Positions 8,010 to 16,456 of a DNA stretch of 46,644 bases are shown here, piece by piece. A program made the position numbers and the translations under genes. Numbering within the stretch: position 1 is the stretch's first letter; each line of letters opens with the position of its first letter. This DNA is from a virus. The notes beneath the pieces are model-generated. The model was not told the DNA's origin. It worked only from the letters and a program-made list of their open reading frames with translations, and searched no databases. The stretch is taken from the IMG/VR virus record IMGVR_UViG_3300032299_001584, positions 1 through 46,644 of that record; one strand, 5' to 3'.

Positions 8010-8670
8010 TCGAACGGATAAATTTTAGTATATGTTCTCTTAAAAATGCATCAACTCCTTTAGTAGGTAGATTACTAATAGATTTAGCAAAATTTTCATA
8101 TACTTCTTCATATTTACCGTTATCTGCCACTACCCACTGTTTCGACTCTAAAATCCCATTTACAAAAGCTTTAGGAAATGATGGATCAGCAACACAGTCT
8201 ACTGCTACCAACTTAAGATTTCTAACAACATTGTGGCTTGTACCCTCTTCAAGAGTTCCAAGTGCTCTGGATGACATACCTACTTTAACACCGTCATTGA
8301 TGAGTGATCTAACTATCATACCACATGGTGTTGAGAGAACTTTTGATTTACCATAAAATACATTATTGTCTTCGTAAAGCTCGGTTACCATATGACAAGC
8401 TCTTTCAAGATCAACGTCAGCAGATGCAGGATGATTAAGCTCTCCCATAGCTCTTCCCGGTATAACCATTTCTTCGTTATATCTTTGAACCTCTCTTCTT
8501 AGCTCATCTATAGGATACATTCTCTTATTTTTATTAACTCCTTCTGCCATCATGTAGGGACCCTTAATAAACAGGGTTGAAGGTGCATTTCTGTTAGACT
8601 CTTCAACTACATATTCGAACTGATCGTCTAATGCTGGGTTCTCTACTAATAGGTTAAGCTTTAATGCCAT
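8005..8670 (-). CDS. 21: Prohead core protease gp21
   Basis: This 221-aa serine protease (T4 gp21 type, peptidase family S77) processes gp23, the scaffold and core proteins in the prohead. Diagnostic motifs are NKNKRMYP near 46-53, MGELNHP with the catalytic-type His at about 80, and VGMSSRALG with the catalytic Ser at about 133-134. Length matches T4 gp21 (212). It is encoded between the head-completion gene and the core genes, as in T4-like phages. A late-type TATAAATA box overlaps the first base of its ATG, so that box cannot make a full-length message for this gene. Transcription from upstream is more likely. Confidence 0.93.
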   Translation of the reverse strand: MALKLNLLVENPALDDQFEYVVEESNRNAPSTLFIKGPYMMAEGVNKNKRMYPIDELRREVQRYNEEMVIPGRAMGELNHPASADVDLERACHMVTELYEDNNVFYGKSKVLSTPCGMIVRSLINDGVKVGMSSRALGTLEEGTSHNVVRNLKLVAVDCVADPSFPKAFVNGILESKQWVVADNGKYEEVYENFAKSISNLPTKGVDAFLREHILKFIRSI

Positions 8671-8677
8671 ATTTATA
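8670..8677 (-). promoter_or_regulatory. TATAAATA box overlapping the gene 21 start codon
   Basis: Exact late consensus on the minus strand, with its last A being the A of the ATG. As a promoter it would start RNA inside the coding region, so its role is uncertain; it may be an AT-rich translation-start context. Confidence 0.4.
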
Positions 8678-8703
8678 TTTATTGTTAAAGTGTATAAATC
8701 TAT

Positions 8704-9150
8704 TTATTTTAAGTGTTTTTCAGTCAGTATTAAAAAATGTAACCCTTTTTTCTTACAAAATTCAATAGCAGCTTGCCATTTAGCTTGGTTCTTTAAAAAC
8801 ATCGATTGTTCATAAATAAGATGCTCTTTTTTTCTATATGCTGTGGTGGGAGGTTTTGTTTGTTTTGATGGTTTTATTTCTATTAAATATTTTTTGATTT
8901 CATCACCTTCTTTAATAATAACAAAATTATCAACATAATATTTATGCGCTCTACCATCTAGAGGAGATACATAAGGTACTATTACGTTCTCACTGCCCCA
9001 CTTAATAACGTTAGGATTATTATCGCAGAATCTCATAAATTTTAATTCTAGGCCAGACCTATAAATTGCTTTAGTACCTAAAAATTTATCTTTATTCGTA
9101 GGTATAAAGACGCCCTGACGATACTTTGTATTTTTTTTAGTAAGAGCCAT
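8704..9150 (-). CDS. 4: Head completion protein gp4 (nuclease-like)
   Basis: This 148-aa basic protein has the gp4 pattern: YRSGLELKFMRFCDNNPNVIKWGSE (about 31-55), a V-P-Y segment followed by KYYVDNFV, and KKYLIEIKPSKQTKPP (about 87-102). The D...E-I-K array (about D74 to E91-I-K93) is a TnsA/PD-(D/E)XK-like nuclease core. In T4 the protein is about 150 aa and finishes the filled head before tail joining. It is encoded between gp13-like and gp21 genes. An AGG stands about 5 nt before the ATG as a weak ribosome site. Confidence 0.78.
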   Translation of the reverse strand: MALTKKNTKYRQGVFIPTNKDKFLGTKAIYRSGLELKFMRFCDNNPNVIKWGSENVIVPYVSPLDGRAHKYYVDNFVIIKEGDEIKKYLIEIKPSKQTKPPTTAYRKKEHLIYEQSMFLKNQAKWQAAIEFCKKKGLHFLILTEKHLK

Positions 9151-9151
9151 A

Positions 9152-10297
9152 TTAACCTACAAAGAACATAGGAGGATCTGCATCTCCAAATCCTGCAGAT
9201 GCACCAGTAAGTAGCATATCCTCTAGAGCTTTTTTCTCAGCAAGACCTTCTTGTAGTAAGTCATAATTGAGCGAGCCACCGCCTAGAAGGGACACGCCAG
9301 TAAATTTACTTCTTACACGCCCTATAACTATCTTAGAAAGAGCTACTGCATATTCATATACCCACTGCTCCTTAACTAGATCTCTAATTGGTCTTTCTAG
9401 GAAGCAAGAAATAACTCCATAAAATCTACTCGACCCAGGCTGAGGGTACATTTGTAAATATTGAGTTCTTTCATCAAATTTAAGATCTCTTCTAATTGCC
9501 AAGAGTTTCTCTCTAGTATCAAGCCACTCTTTTAATGTATACCAAGATACTAGATCAAATCCATAATTACCCATTGCATAACTAAAGTAGGTCTGTTGTG
9601 CTAATGTTTGCTCAAGGGTGAATAAGGTATTCACGCCTTGATTTGAACCTTCTTCAAATTCTGTAACGGATATAACTTTACGATAATCCATTGCATCGTA
9701 ATCAAATACATTCGAATATTCTTCAGCTTTTGTATCTTGACCCTGGAGTGAAACTCCTCTCTTTATAGATTCTCTAAATATGCTACTCAAACCAGTATTA
9801 AAGGAAGTTATTGAGCTATATAAAGATTTATCTACTATTTCAAGCTCAGGAAGCCCCTCATTAAAGGTGCTTGACAGTGAAGAAGAAGAAGAGAATATAG
9901 AAGATGTTAATGATGAAGTACTAATATAAACTGTTTCGGGAATCTCTGCAGTAAAATCAGCCCCAGTCCAGACGGGCTTGTTTGAAACTTTCTGCTTATC
10001 AGTAAGACCTGCTTTTGCTAGTGTATATAGATGATCTAATCTTATACCTCTATTTTTTTCATAAAGTTGTGAGTCAAAAATTAGAAACTCTTTTGTATAT
10101 CCAGCGAATTTAGAAAAGTATTCTATAGCGATCTGTATATTTTGAAACAATTGATCCTGATGTATTTCTAAAGTTATTAATGGATAACCTAGAGATCTTT
10201 TTATCCTATCTGCTAACTCACCGTATGTCTCTAACTTATTATTTAAATTAGTAGATTGAAATGCTGATACTGGTAATACTTCACATGCTAAAGACAT
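9152..10297 (-). CDS. 13: Neck protein gp13-like
   Basis: The 381-aa product has the two ends typical of the gp13 neck family of marine T4-like phages. The N-terminal part reads ELADRIKRSLGYPLITLEIH, followed by a helix of the QLFQNIQIAIEYFSKF type. The C-terminal part has KEQWVYEYAVALSKIV, then RSKFTGVSLLGGGSLNYD and a final acidic-hydrophobic tail. It would sit on the portal and seal the DNA-filled head. It is longer than T4 gp13 (309) through a Ser-rich, low-complexity insert around 128-150. It lies between portal gene 20 and head-completion gene 4. The match rests on remembered family patterns. Confidence 0.6.
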   Translation of the reverse strand: MSLACEVLPVSAFQSTNLNNKLETYGELADRIKRSLGYPLITLEIHQDQLFQNIQIAIEYFSKFAGYTKEFLIFDSQLYEKNRGIRLDHLYTLAKAGLTDKQKVSNKPVWTGADFTAEIPETVYISTSSLTSSIFSSSSSLSSTFNEGLPELEIVDKSLYSSITSFNTGLSSIFRESIKRGVSLQGQDTKAEEYSNVFDYDAMDYRKVISVTEFEEGSNQGVNTLFTLEQTLAQQTYFSYAMGNYGFDLVSWYTLKEWLDTREKLLAIRRDLKFDERTQYLQMYPQPGSSRFYGVISCFLERPIRDLVKEQWVYEYAVALSKIVIGRVRSKFTGVSLLGGGSLNYDLLQEGLAEKKALEDMLLTGASAGFGDADPPMFFVG

Positions 10298-10312
10298 ACG
10301 TATATTTAGTCG

Positions 10313-12142
10313 TTATGCTGCTGGTGCAGGGGCTTCAGGTGGAGTTGTACCAGCAGGTGTTCCTGGGGTAGCTCCCGCTTCAGGTGGCGTACCTGCTTCT
10401 GCTGCTCCTCCGCCGAATTCAGGAGGTACTCCACCGAGACCAGCACCACCCACACCACCTCCTAAGCCTCCACCCATCTCACCTCCGGGTAGTTCACCAC
10501 CACTAATATCTTGCGCTATAACCTGCTCTCTCCAAGCAGGTCCTAGAGCTGAAATTTGTTGTAACTCCCATTGCAATTCAGCATCTTTACGTAAGAACTC
10601 TCTATTAGCAAGAATATCTTTATCTCTCCATCCGAGATATTTCTTCTGCGCATATGTCTTTGAAACAAATTCGTTAGATGCGATATTGCTGAAGTTATTT
10701 GCTTTTTGCTCAAGTCTTTGACTTTCGCGCATTTCATAGAAATTAGTAGGTACGTTGAATGAAATTTCAATATTTTGCTCATTCAAGTCAAGCTTATCCC
10801 ACAATCCTTTAAATTTAAGATGAGTTATAAATCCCTTTTTAATACCTGCTGAAAATCTCTGTTGCTGTCTTATGATGAATCTAGCAAATTTTAATTCCTC
10901 GCGTAATATTTCAGAGCCATCTCTAAATGCATCCTCTGGATCTAGTCTAGAGGTAGGTACCTTAAGAGATCTATATAACTTTTTAATAAAGTACATTAAA
11001 TCAGCAAGTTCACCTAAATTTTGTCCCCCTGCTAACTGCGATACGCTTGAACCATCTGATCCTGATCTCTTAGGAAACCAGAATGCATCAAGCATTGATT
11101 GTGGATTAAACTTCTTAACGACATCAGCTTGATCTATATCAAATGTTTTAGACGACCAATAATTACTAATTAGTTTTTTAAGATAAGCTTCCGCTTTTGG
11201 TGCAGGCATATTACCCACATCCACGTTGAATACTAGGCGTTCAGGAGCTCTAACAAGTCTATAAATTACAATAGCATCTTCAATTAGAGAGAGCTGTCTA
11301 TACGCGCGTCGAGCATTTTCCAAAAATGGTAATACCATGCTCTTATTTTCATTCATTACTCCAGAGTTAATATACACCACCTGGTTTTCATCAAGAGGTA
11401 TAAACTCTATTTTCTCCTGCTTGTCTGGTTTAAGAGGATCGAATATAGGCTTTTTATATATAAAGCCTTTAACCATCATATTCTGTATATTGTTATATAC
11501 TGGATCGATAAGCTCTGTTGGTAAATTTACAACACCAAGAACACCCTCATTAAGGTAGTCTTTATGTATTATGAGCTCAAAAAACAGCTCTCCTTCAATT
11601 AAAAATTGTCTAAAATATTGCCATCCTCTATTTTTAAAATCAAAGTAATTAGCAAACTTACTAAATTCCTCATCCAGCAACGTCTTATCTTTACCTGAAA
11701 GGTCAACGTTTTTATATTTTATAATAACTTCATTTCCATTTTCATCCGTGTTTATGGCTTCATCGCAAATTTCATCAAGTGCATCGGCTACGTCTGAGTA
11801 GGCTGCCATCACCCTATAATCCCTCATTCTAGCACCCTTATTTTCCTGTATGTTAGCATACATCACTTGACCAAACGAGGTATCCTTACCCATAGAGCCT
11901 ATAGGCATATTGTTATATTCGTTTGATATCGAGATAGAGTGCTTAGCTAGCGCCTCTGAGCGACGCATACCGACGCTAGCGAAGGTCTTATATTTTGGAT
12001 TTAATTCGTTATTTTCAGTGTCTACTATATTCGAATAAGGTAGCTTATTCTGTATATAAGACATTAAATTTCTACCGAAAGTGGATGATCTTCCATCGTT
12101 AGTAACGTAATTTTTGTTCTGGGTTGGAGTAGTATCAGCCAT
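10313..12142 (-). CDS. 20: Portal protein gp20
   Basis: This 609-aa protein forms the dodecameric portal for DNA packaging. Strong family signatures are AFWFPKRSGSDGSSVSQLAG (about 352-371), LGELADLMYFIKKLYRSLKV and PTSRLDPEDAFRDGSEI (about 373-410), and an LKFARFI and RFSAGIKKGF region after them. It is longer than T4 gp20 (524), mainly because of a low-complexity Gly/Ala/Pro-rich tail of about 70 residues after the conserved part. The tail is probably disordered. It is neighboured by gp15-like and gp13-like genes. The short upstream gap is pure AT without a Shine-Dalgarno. Confidence 0.95.
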   Translation of the reverse strand: MADTTPTQNKNYVTNDGRSSTFGRNLMSYIQNKLPYSNIVDTENNELNPKYKTFASVGMRRSEALAKHSISISNEYNNMPIGSMGKDTSFGQVMYANIQENKGARMRDYRVMAAYSDVADALDEICDEAINTDENGNEVIIKYKNVDLSGKDKTLLDEEFSKFANYFDFKNRGWQYFRQFLIEGELFFELIIHKDYLNEGVLGVVNLPTELIDPVYNNIQNMMVKGFIYKKPIFDPLKPDKQEKIEFIPLDENQVVYINSGVMNENKSMVLPFLENARRAYRQLSLIEDAIVIYRLVRAPERLVFNVDVGNMPAPKAEAYLKKLISNYWSSKTFDIDQADVVKKFNPQSMLDAFWFPKRSGSDGSSVSQLAGGQNLGELADLMYFIKKLYRSLKVPTSRLDPEDAFRDGSEILREELKFARFIIRQQQRFSAGIKKGFITHLKFKGLWDKLDLNEQNIEISFNVPTNFYEMRESQRLEQKANNFSNIASNEFVSKTYAQKKYLGWRDKDILANREFLRKDAELQWELQQISALGPAWREQVIAQDISGGELPGGEMGGGLGGGVGGAGLGGVPPEFGGGAAEAGTPPEAGATPGTPAGTTPPEAPAPAA

Positions 12143-12161
12143 TTTTAATATATATATTTAA

Positions 12162-13268
12162 TCAGGATTTAGTAAAAGTAAAGCTATTTATTGTATATGT
12201 ACTTGCCCACCCTGCTCTGTTATTTATTATAATATTAAAATCTCCTTGTCCTCGCAAATAAGACAAATCGATAGACATCATATTATCATTTATGATATTA
12301 TAATAAATAGGGCTTACTAATACTCCTGATACCGACCCGGTATATTTAGAGCTTATAGAAGTAAGTGTGGAAAAGAAATTATTAGATGAATTAGTGCTTA
12401 GTAAAACAGCATCTGTATATTGAAAATTCTTTCCTTGAAGTATAAAGTTATTATAGCTTGTAATGTTTCTATTTAAAGTAAAGTTAGATGCTATTTCAAG
12501 TAAGCTACCTGTTAGGTTATAATAAGCATTAGTTATATTGGGGGTACCGGAAATAGTAATAGTATTAGTTTCACTAGATAGAGAATTAAAATAACTCGAG
12601 TAATCTTGCTCTGTAGTTATAAAATTTCCTCTTATGCTATTAAAATTAGTATCGATAAAATAAATTTGAGACGCTATATCTGTTTTATTTTTAAACAACC
12701 ACCCCTTTATAGTAAAAGAAGTATCAGCAACTACTCTAAATTTTTCTGAATAGCTAATATCAGTAGGTTCAGTTATTGAAATATTACCATTCCACAGAAC
12801 TTCAGATCTTATCTCTACAGTCCTACCTGGTACTTTTGAGGGTTCATTCCACGAAATTATTATATATGGATTGTTGTATGGTACAAAATTAGATAGTATT
12901 TGATCCAAGTCTTGAAGATATCTAGTAAGGATACTCATGCTAACCTCTATATTGATAGGTACGGGGGTTAGACCCGTAGTTATTAAGTTGTTGTTTTTAG
13001 CTTCAAAGCTATCAAGCTTGTTAAACACTCTGGAAGTGTCTCTTGAAATTCCAGTTACATTTACAGCAACAACCGGAAGAGTAAGATTTTGAGCCTTATT
13101 AACTATATCATACATCACTCTCTGCTTTGGAGCAAGTATGTATCGTACCTCTACAGATTCTCTTACAACCCTATCCTTATCATACCTCTTTATAACTACA
13201 TCATCGAAGGCTGCAATAAATTGCGTCAATAAATCTTTTATTTCGAAGTTATAACTATATTCCCTCAC
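12162..13268 (-). CDS. 15: Tail sheath stabiliser/completion protein gp15-like
   Basis: The first 210 residues follow the gp15 pattern. There is a short helix with FDDVVIKRYD (about 20-29), then VRYILAPKQRVMYDI (about 42-56) and LPVVAVNVTGISRDTSRVFN. These lead to TPVPINIEVSMSILTRYLQD-LDQIL (about 101-125) and PYIIISW. In T4 this protein caps the tail tube and sheath and docks to the neck. It is longer than T4 gp15 (272); the last 140 residues are Ser/Asn/Thr-rich and may be a fibre-like addition. It starts with GTG in a GGTGAGG context. The neighbouring portal and neck genes support the call. Confidence 0.6.
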   Translation of the reverse strand: MREYSYNFEIKDLLTQFIAAFDDVVIKRYDKDRVVRESVEVRYILAPKQRVMYDIVNKAQNLTLPVVAVNVTGISRDTSRVFNKLDSFEAKNNNLITTGLTPVPINIEVSMSILTRYLQDLDQILSNFVPYNNPYIIISWNEPSKVPGRTVEIRSEVLWNGNISITEPTDISYSEKFRVVADTSFTIKGWLFKNKTDIASQIYFIDTNFNSIRGNFITTEQDYSSYFNSLSSETNTITISGTPNITNAYYNLTGSLLEIASNFTLNRNITSYNNFILQGKNFQYTDAVLLSTNSSNNFFSTLTSISSKYTGSVSGVLVSPIYYNIINDNMMSIDLSYLRGQGDFNIIINNRAGWASTYTINSFTFTKS

Positions 13269-13281
13269 CTATATATTTAGT

Positions 13282-14931
13282 CTAAACGAATCTATCTATA
13301 AAATATTTTGGTATCTTATGCTTATTTTTAATAATAGTCTCAATAATAGCTGCATCTAGTATGTAAGTAACGCAATGATCTTTATGCGATCGTATACCTC
13401 GACCGCATGCTTGGATGAGCGAGCAAAGCATTTTGTTAGTATACCAGTTAAAGTCTAGTTTCATCATCTTCTCGATACGCACATCAGTCATCGGAAGGTA
13501 AGGAGCCTTTACTATAATTTGAAACCTAGCTAAGTCATCTCTAAGATCAACTCCATACGACATAGAGGGAGAGGCAAGTATGGTAGGTAAAGTTGAGTTG
13601 TAATGTTGATTTAGGATCTCTTCATTTCTAACACCTGGTTCTCTATATAAAACTCTATTATCGTTTAGATTCTCTTTAATATAGTTCGTAATATTATTTG
13701 ACTGTGTATGTATAATGCCTTTATCGTTAGTATGTATATTACAAATCTCTTTAATCTGTGAAACTATTTTAGGTAAATTTGATTTGAGGTTACTGTAATT
13801 TAATTTAATCTTTGTATTAGCGTAGATAGGAGCCATAGCTGGATCGAATGTAGATTCAGCTTCAATATATTTAAATTTTGTAATACCAAGAACCTTACAA
13901 AAGTTTGCCGGGTCAATAATTGTCGCGGACATTAGAACTACTCTATCTCCATATCTAAAAATATTATCTGATAGTTTATCTACTTTAAGAGGAATAAAAT
14001 TAACTCCGTTTTGAACCTTCTCAATTATATACTCACTGTCATACCAGGTATCTAATAACGTTTTAATCTTAGACTGCATTCCGTGCAGATATACTAATTC
14101 ATTTTTCTTTTCCTGTATGTAATTAGCGTCACTTTTAGTAATTCCGTTCTTTTTATTAATAATTTCTTTTACATCTTCTACGCAATCTTCTATGTTAGCA
14201 CTCATTACACTCAACCATCTTCCCATCTTACCATACTCCGTATCAAGAGGTAGAGGGTTAATGACAATGTCAGACTTTTTAAGCATCGTAAAATTAATCT
14301 GACAAGTAAATTCCTTTACTAGTTGATCCTCTAGCTCTGAAGCCTCGTCACATATAATATACTGCTTATGCTTTGTATGCGAAGGTAAAGCAAAAAACAT
14401 ATTATAATTAAGTGCTGAAAAATTAGACACGATTGCCTTATTTCTAGCTTCGTAATAAGGACATGTCTTCTTAGTCCAACAAGTCTCCTTGATATTCTTT
14501 ACATGAATACAAGGAGCGTGTTCAGCTGAATAATTTAAATCATACGAACATTGATAGTTTGATTTACCTTTTAAAATATCGATATCGTCAAACAGTCCTT
14601 TGTATTGATCTTGAAGCGTCTTTGTTATAGTCAGCGCAAAAGCACCGAAAGGTTTTTGTTCCAAAGCTTCATCCTCATACTGATATCCTCCAGTTTGATT
14701 TCTCTTAAATATCTGATACGTTTCTACCAAATCTCTATATTCTTTTGTAACACTTCTCGAGCTGTTACCAAGAGTCTTTGAAACGAACGACTTACCTGAA
14801 CCAGTCGGAGCACAACACACTACAAACTTATAACCATCCTCAAAAGCCTGCTCGATGTTTTTAATTAATTTTACTTGCTGTGAGTTTGGATTAAAGCCAT
14901 CAGGAAATTTTTGCAACAATCCAGATACCAT
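13282..14931 (-). CDS. DinG/XPD-type superfamily 2 helicase with Fe-S cysteines
   Basis: This 549-aa helicase has Walker A (APTGSGKSF, about 41-49), a DEAS Walker B box (195-198), VLMSATI for motif III, and QACGRGIRSHKD as motif VI. Between Walker A and B lie four cysteines (C128, C141, C151, C157) in the arrangement that holds a 4Fe-4S cluster in XPD/DinG helicases, which separate DNA strands 5' to 3'. The family is common in cells but not one of the core T4 helicases (41, dda, uvsW). It likely helps replication or repair, or removes R-loops. It begins a transcription unit with its own early-type promoter 6 nt before the ATG. Confidence 0.85.
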   Translation of the reverse strand: MVSGLLQKFPDGFNPNSQQVKLIKNIEQAFEDGYKFVVCCAPTGSGKSFVSKTLGNSSRSVTKEYRDLVETYQIFKRNQTGGYQYEDEALEQKPFGAFALTITKTLQDQYKGLFDDIDILKGKSNYQCSYDLNYSAEHAPCIHVKNIKETCWTKKTCPYYEARNKAIVSNFSALNYNMFFALPSHTKHKQYIICDEASELEDQLVKEFTCQINFTMLKKSDIVINPLPLDTEYGKMGRWLSVMSANIEDCVEDVKEIINKKNGITKSDANYIQEKKNELVYLHGMQSKIKTLLDTWYDSEYIIEKVQNGVNFIPLKVDKLSDNIFRYGDRVVLMSATIIDPANFCKVLGITKFKYIEAESTFDPAMAPIYANTKIKLNYSNLKSNLPKIVSQIKEICNIHTNDKGIIHTQSNNITNYIKENLNDNRVLYREPGVRNEEILNQHYNSTLPTILASPSMSYGVDLRDDLARFQIIVKAPYLPMTDVRIEKMMKLDFNWYTNKMLCSLIQACGRGIRSHKDHCVTYILDAAIIETIIKNKHKIPKYFIDRFV

Positions 14932-14937
14932 ATAGTT

Positions 14938-14964
14938 ATTATAATGTAGTTCCTTTTAAGTCAA
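14938..14964 (-). promoter_or_regulatory. Early-type promoter for the DinG-like helicase
   Basis: Minus strand TTGACT (14959-14964), 15-nt spacer, TATAAT (14938-14943), 6 nt, then ATG at 14931. The -35 box lies at the end of the upstream 114-aa gene. Confidence 0.55.
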
Positions 14965-15300
14965 AGGAGTAATGGTAACTACATTATCGTAAATTCTATG
15001 GGAATTACTCTGTTTTAAGGTCTTTAAATTAATAACGGTAGCTTGATGATTGTTACACAAAGAGGTCAATTTATAATTGAGAGTACATACACCGTTTTCG
15101 TTAATTTGTATATTAAAGGGATAAGGCAATTCAAAAATTTTATTAACCTTTTTATCATTCTCGATATGAAATCTAATAAAATATTGTTTTATATTGAATA
15201 AGGTTAACTTGCCTGATTTTAATATTTTATTTTCGCATCTTATTACTATTTTTGATTGTAAAAGATCTTGAAGTGTTTTTGAGTAGAGCTCTATATTCAT
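14956..15300 (-). CDS. Hypothetical protein (114 aa)
   Basis: Not recognised. The protein is basic, with alternating hydrophobic residues suggesting beta strands (about 18-85), and has no membrane segment or catalytic motif. It overlaps the preceding gene by 4 nt (ATGA), so it is probably translationally coupled to it, and a GGA lies shortly before its ATG. It is co-directional with the GroES-like gene and the upstream replication-like genes. No function is proposed. Confidence 0.55.
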   Translation of the reverse strand: MNIELYSKTLQDLLQSKIVIRCENKILKSGKLTLFNIKQYFIRFHIENDKKVNKIFELPYPFNIQINENGVCTLNYKLTSLCNNHQATVINLKTLKQSNSHRIYDNVVTITPLT

Positions 15301-15674
15301 GATTCCATATACAGAATTTTTTGCTCTGTAGTAAGCGTATATATCTCTTTATTAAAGAAAGTCCAGAACTCTTCATTAGCAGGAATTTGTCGTATAATAT
15401 TAACCTGATCGACAGATACTATGCGATAATCTTGCATTAAAATATCCCATACTATGCAGGCATTATTTTTATTTTCATTAAACTGCTTTCCAGAAGATGG
15501 TGGTTTGTAATTTAAAACAATTCTCCCGTTAGTAGAGTTTAATAAATCATAAGATTTAGTGCATAGCATTCTCCTAGAAGCAGGCTTATTTGGTAATAAA
15601 ACTCGCCTTGTAAACCTCAAATCTAAAACATTGTTTAGCAGTAGATTTTCAAGAGTCTGAATTGATATCGCCAT
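15297..15674 (-). CDS. Small conserved phage protein (DUF2693-like pattern)
   Basis: This 125-aa protein has a pattern common in T4-like phages: a beta strand, a basic RRMLCTKSYDLLN segment (about 34-46), a variable loop, then ACIVWDILMQDYRIVSVDQV (about 72-91). That is the general form of small SH3-like proteins described as DUF2693. The match is from remembered pattern only. It overlaps the co-chaperonin gene upstream by 26 nt and the next gene by 4 nt, so the three form one operon. Function is unknown. Confidence 0.5.
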   Translation of the reverse strand: MAISIQTLENLLLNNVLDLRFTRRVLLPNKPASRRMLCTKSYDLLNSTNGRIVLNYKPPSSGKQFNENKNNACIVWDILMQDYRIVSVDQVNIIRQIPANEEFWTFFNKEIYTLTTEQKILYMES

Positions 15675-16071
15675 TTTGTTTTTGCTTGCAAATACCGAAA
15701 ATTCTATTTTCGTTTAAGAAGATGCCACTACTGATTTTACCGTACTCACTTATATCCATATTTGATACTGTAACTCCTAAGTTGTTTGGAAAAATTACAA
15801 TGTCGCCGATTTTTGTATATTTAACCTCAGGTCCTACAAGTATTACTCTAGCCTTTCGCCATGCTTTTGAAAGAGCGTTTGTTGGAATATATAGACCGTT
15901 TCTCATCACACCGTCACCATCCTGAGCAATATCAATATACTCTACTAAAACTATATCATCAAATATAAAACTTAATTCAAAATTCTCTAAGCCAAAATCT
16001 CCGCTAGAATGTGAAGATAAATCTATAAGACTTCTAGTAGGAGCTAATTGGTCAATGTTTGCTTGTGCCAT
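15649..16071 (-). CDS. GroES/gp31-like co-chaperonin
   Basis: This 140-aa protein has a GroES-type layout. A first strand reads DDIVLVEYIDI (about 37-47), followed by a mobile-loop-like stretch ending GLYIPTNAL (about 58-66). Then come RKARVILVGPE (about 71-81) and KIGDIVIFPNNLGV (about 86-99), and a closing strand with RIFGIC. In GroES the loop ends in I-I-P and contacts GroEL. T4 encodes gp31, which replaces GroES so that GroEL can fold gp23. The same role is likely here. N- and C-terminal extensions of about 35 and 20 residues are specific to this protein. A TATAAATA box lies directly before the ATG. Confidence 0.72.
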   Translation of the reverse strand: MAQANIDQLAPTRSLIDLSSHSSGDFGLENFELSFIFDDIVLVEYIDIAQDGDGVMRNGLYIPTNALSKAWRKARVILVGPEVKYTKIGDIVIFPNNLGVTVSNMDISEYGKISSGIFLNENRIFGICKQKQNGDINSDS

Positions 16072-16072
16072 A

Positions 16073-16080
16073 TATTTATA
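16073..16080 (-). promoter_or_regulatory. TATAAATA box next to the co-chaperonin start
   Basis: Exact late consensus on the minus strand, one base before the ATG at 16071 and overlapping the stop codon of the previous gene. Used as a promoter it would start RNA inside the gene, so it may instead favour start-codon access. Confidence 0.4.
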
Positions 16081-16456
16081 TAGTATTATTATCTAGTAAA
16101 TCAATGTACATTTCTACCTCTCTCGATGATATTAAATTATTACGTGCAATTATAGTTGATTTATTATCCTCTTTATCGGTAGTTTTGTCTTTATTTTTTT
16201 TAATATAATTAATTTTTTTAAACCTTAGTAACGGAATTAAATTACTATAAAACTTAAAAGATTCGAGCTTCTCTTCGTGTAATCCTGAAAATTTATTTAA
16301 TGTCTCGTTTACAAATATTGCTCTTTGGTTATCATAAAACGATAACCATCTATTAATCATATATGGAGTAAATGACTGTAAATCGTCGCAATTAATAACA
16401 TCTGCAGAATTGGTTTTCTTAAAGAAAAGAATTCTAAGAATATCAAAAAAATTCAT
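16076..16456 (-). CDS. Putative clamp-loader small subunit (gp62-like)
   Basis: This 126-aa protein shows the sequence order seen in the short gp62 proteins of marine T4-like phages: an N-terminal helix, FTPYMINRWLSFYDN (about 29-43), FVNETLNKF, a helix leading to LIPLLRFKKINYIKK (about 73-87), and a C-terminal REVEMYIDLL. In T4, gp62 with gp44 loads the gp45 sliding clamp onto DNA. It is shorter than T4 gp62 (187) and separated from any 44 or 45 gene in this window, so the call is tentative. It overlaps the DUF366-like gene by 4 nt (ATGA) and shares its promoter. Confidence 0.45.
   Translation of the reverse strand: MNFFDILRILFFKKTNSADVINCDDLQSFTPYMINRWLSFYDNQRAIFVNETLNKFSGLHEEKLESFKFYSNLIPLLRFKKINYIKKNKDKTTDKEDNKSTIIARNNLISSREVEMYIDLLDNNTI

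Noticed and set aside
7985-8356. 123-codon plus-strand frame
   Set aside because: Antisense to gene 21, which has conserved catalytic motifs.
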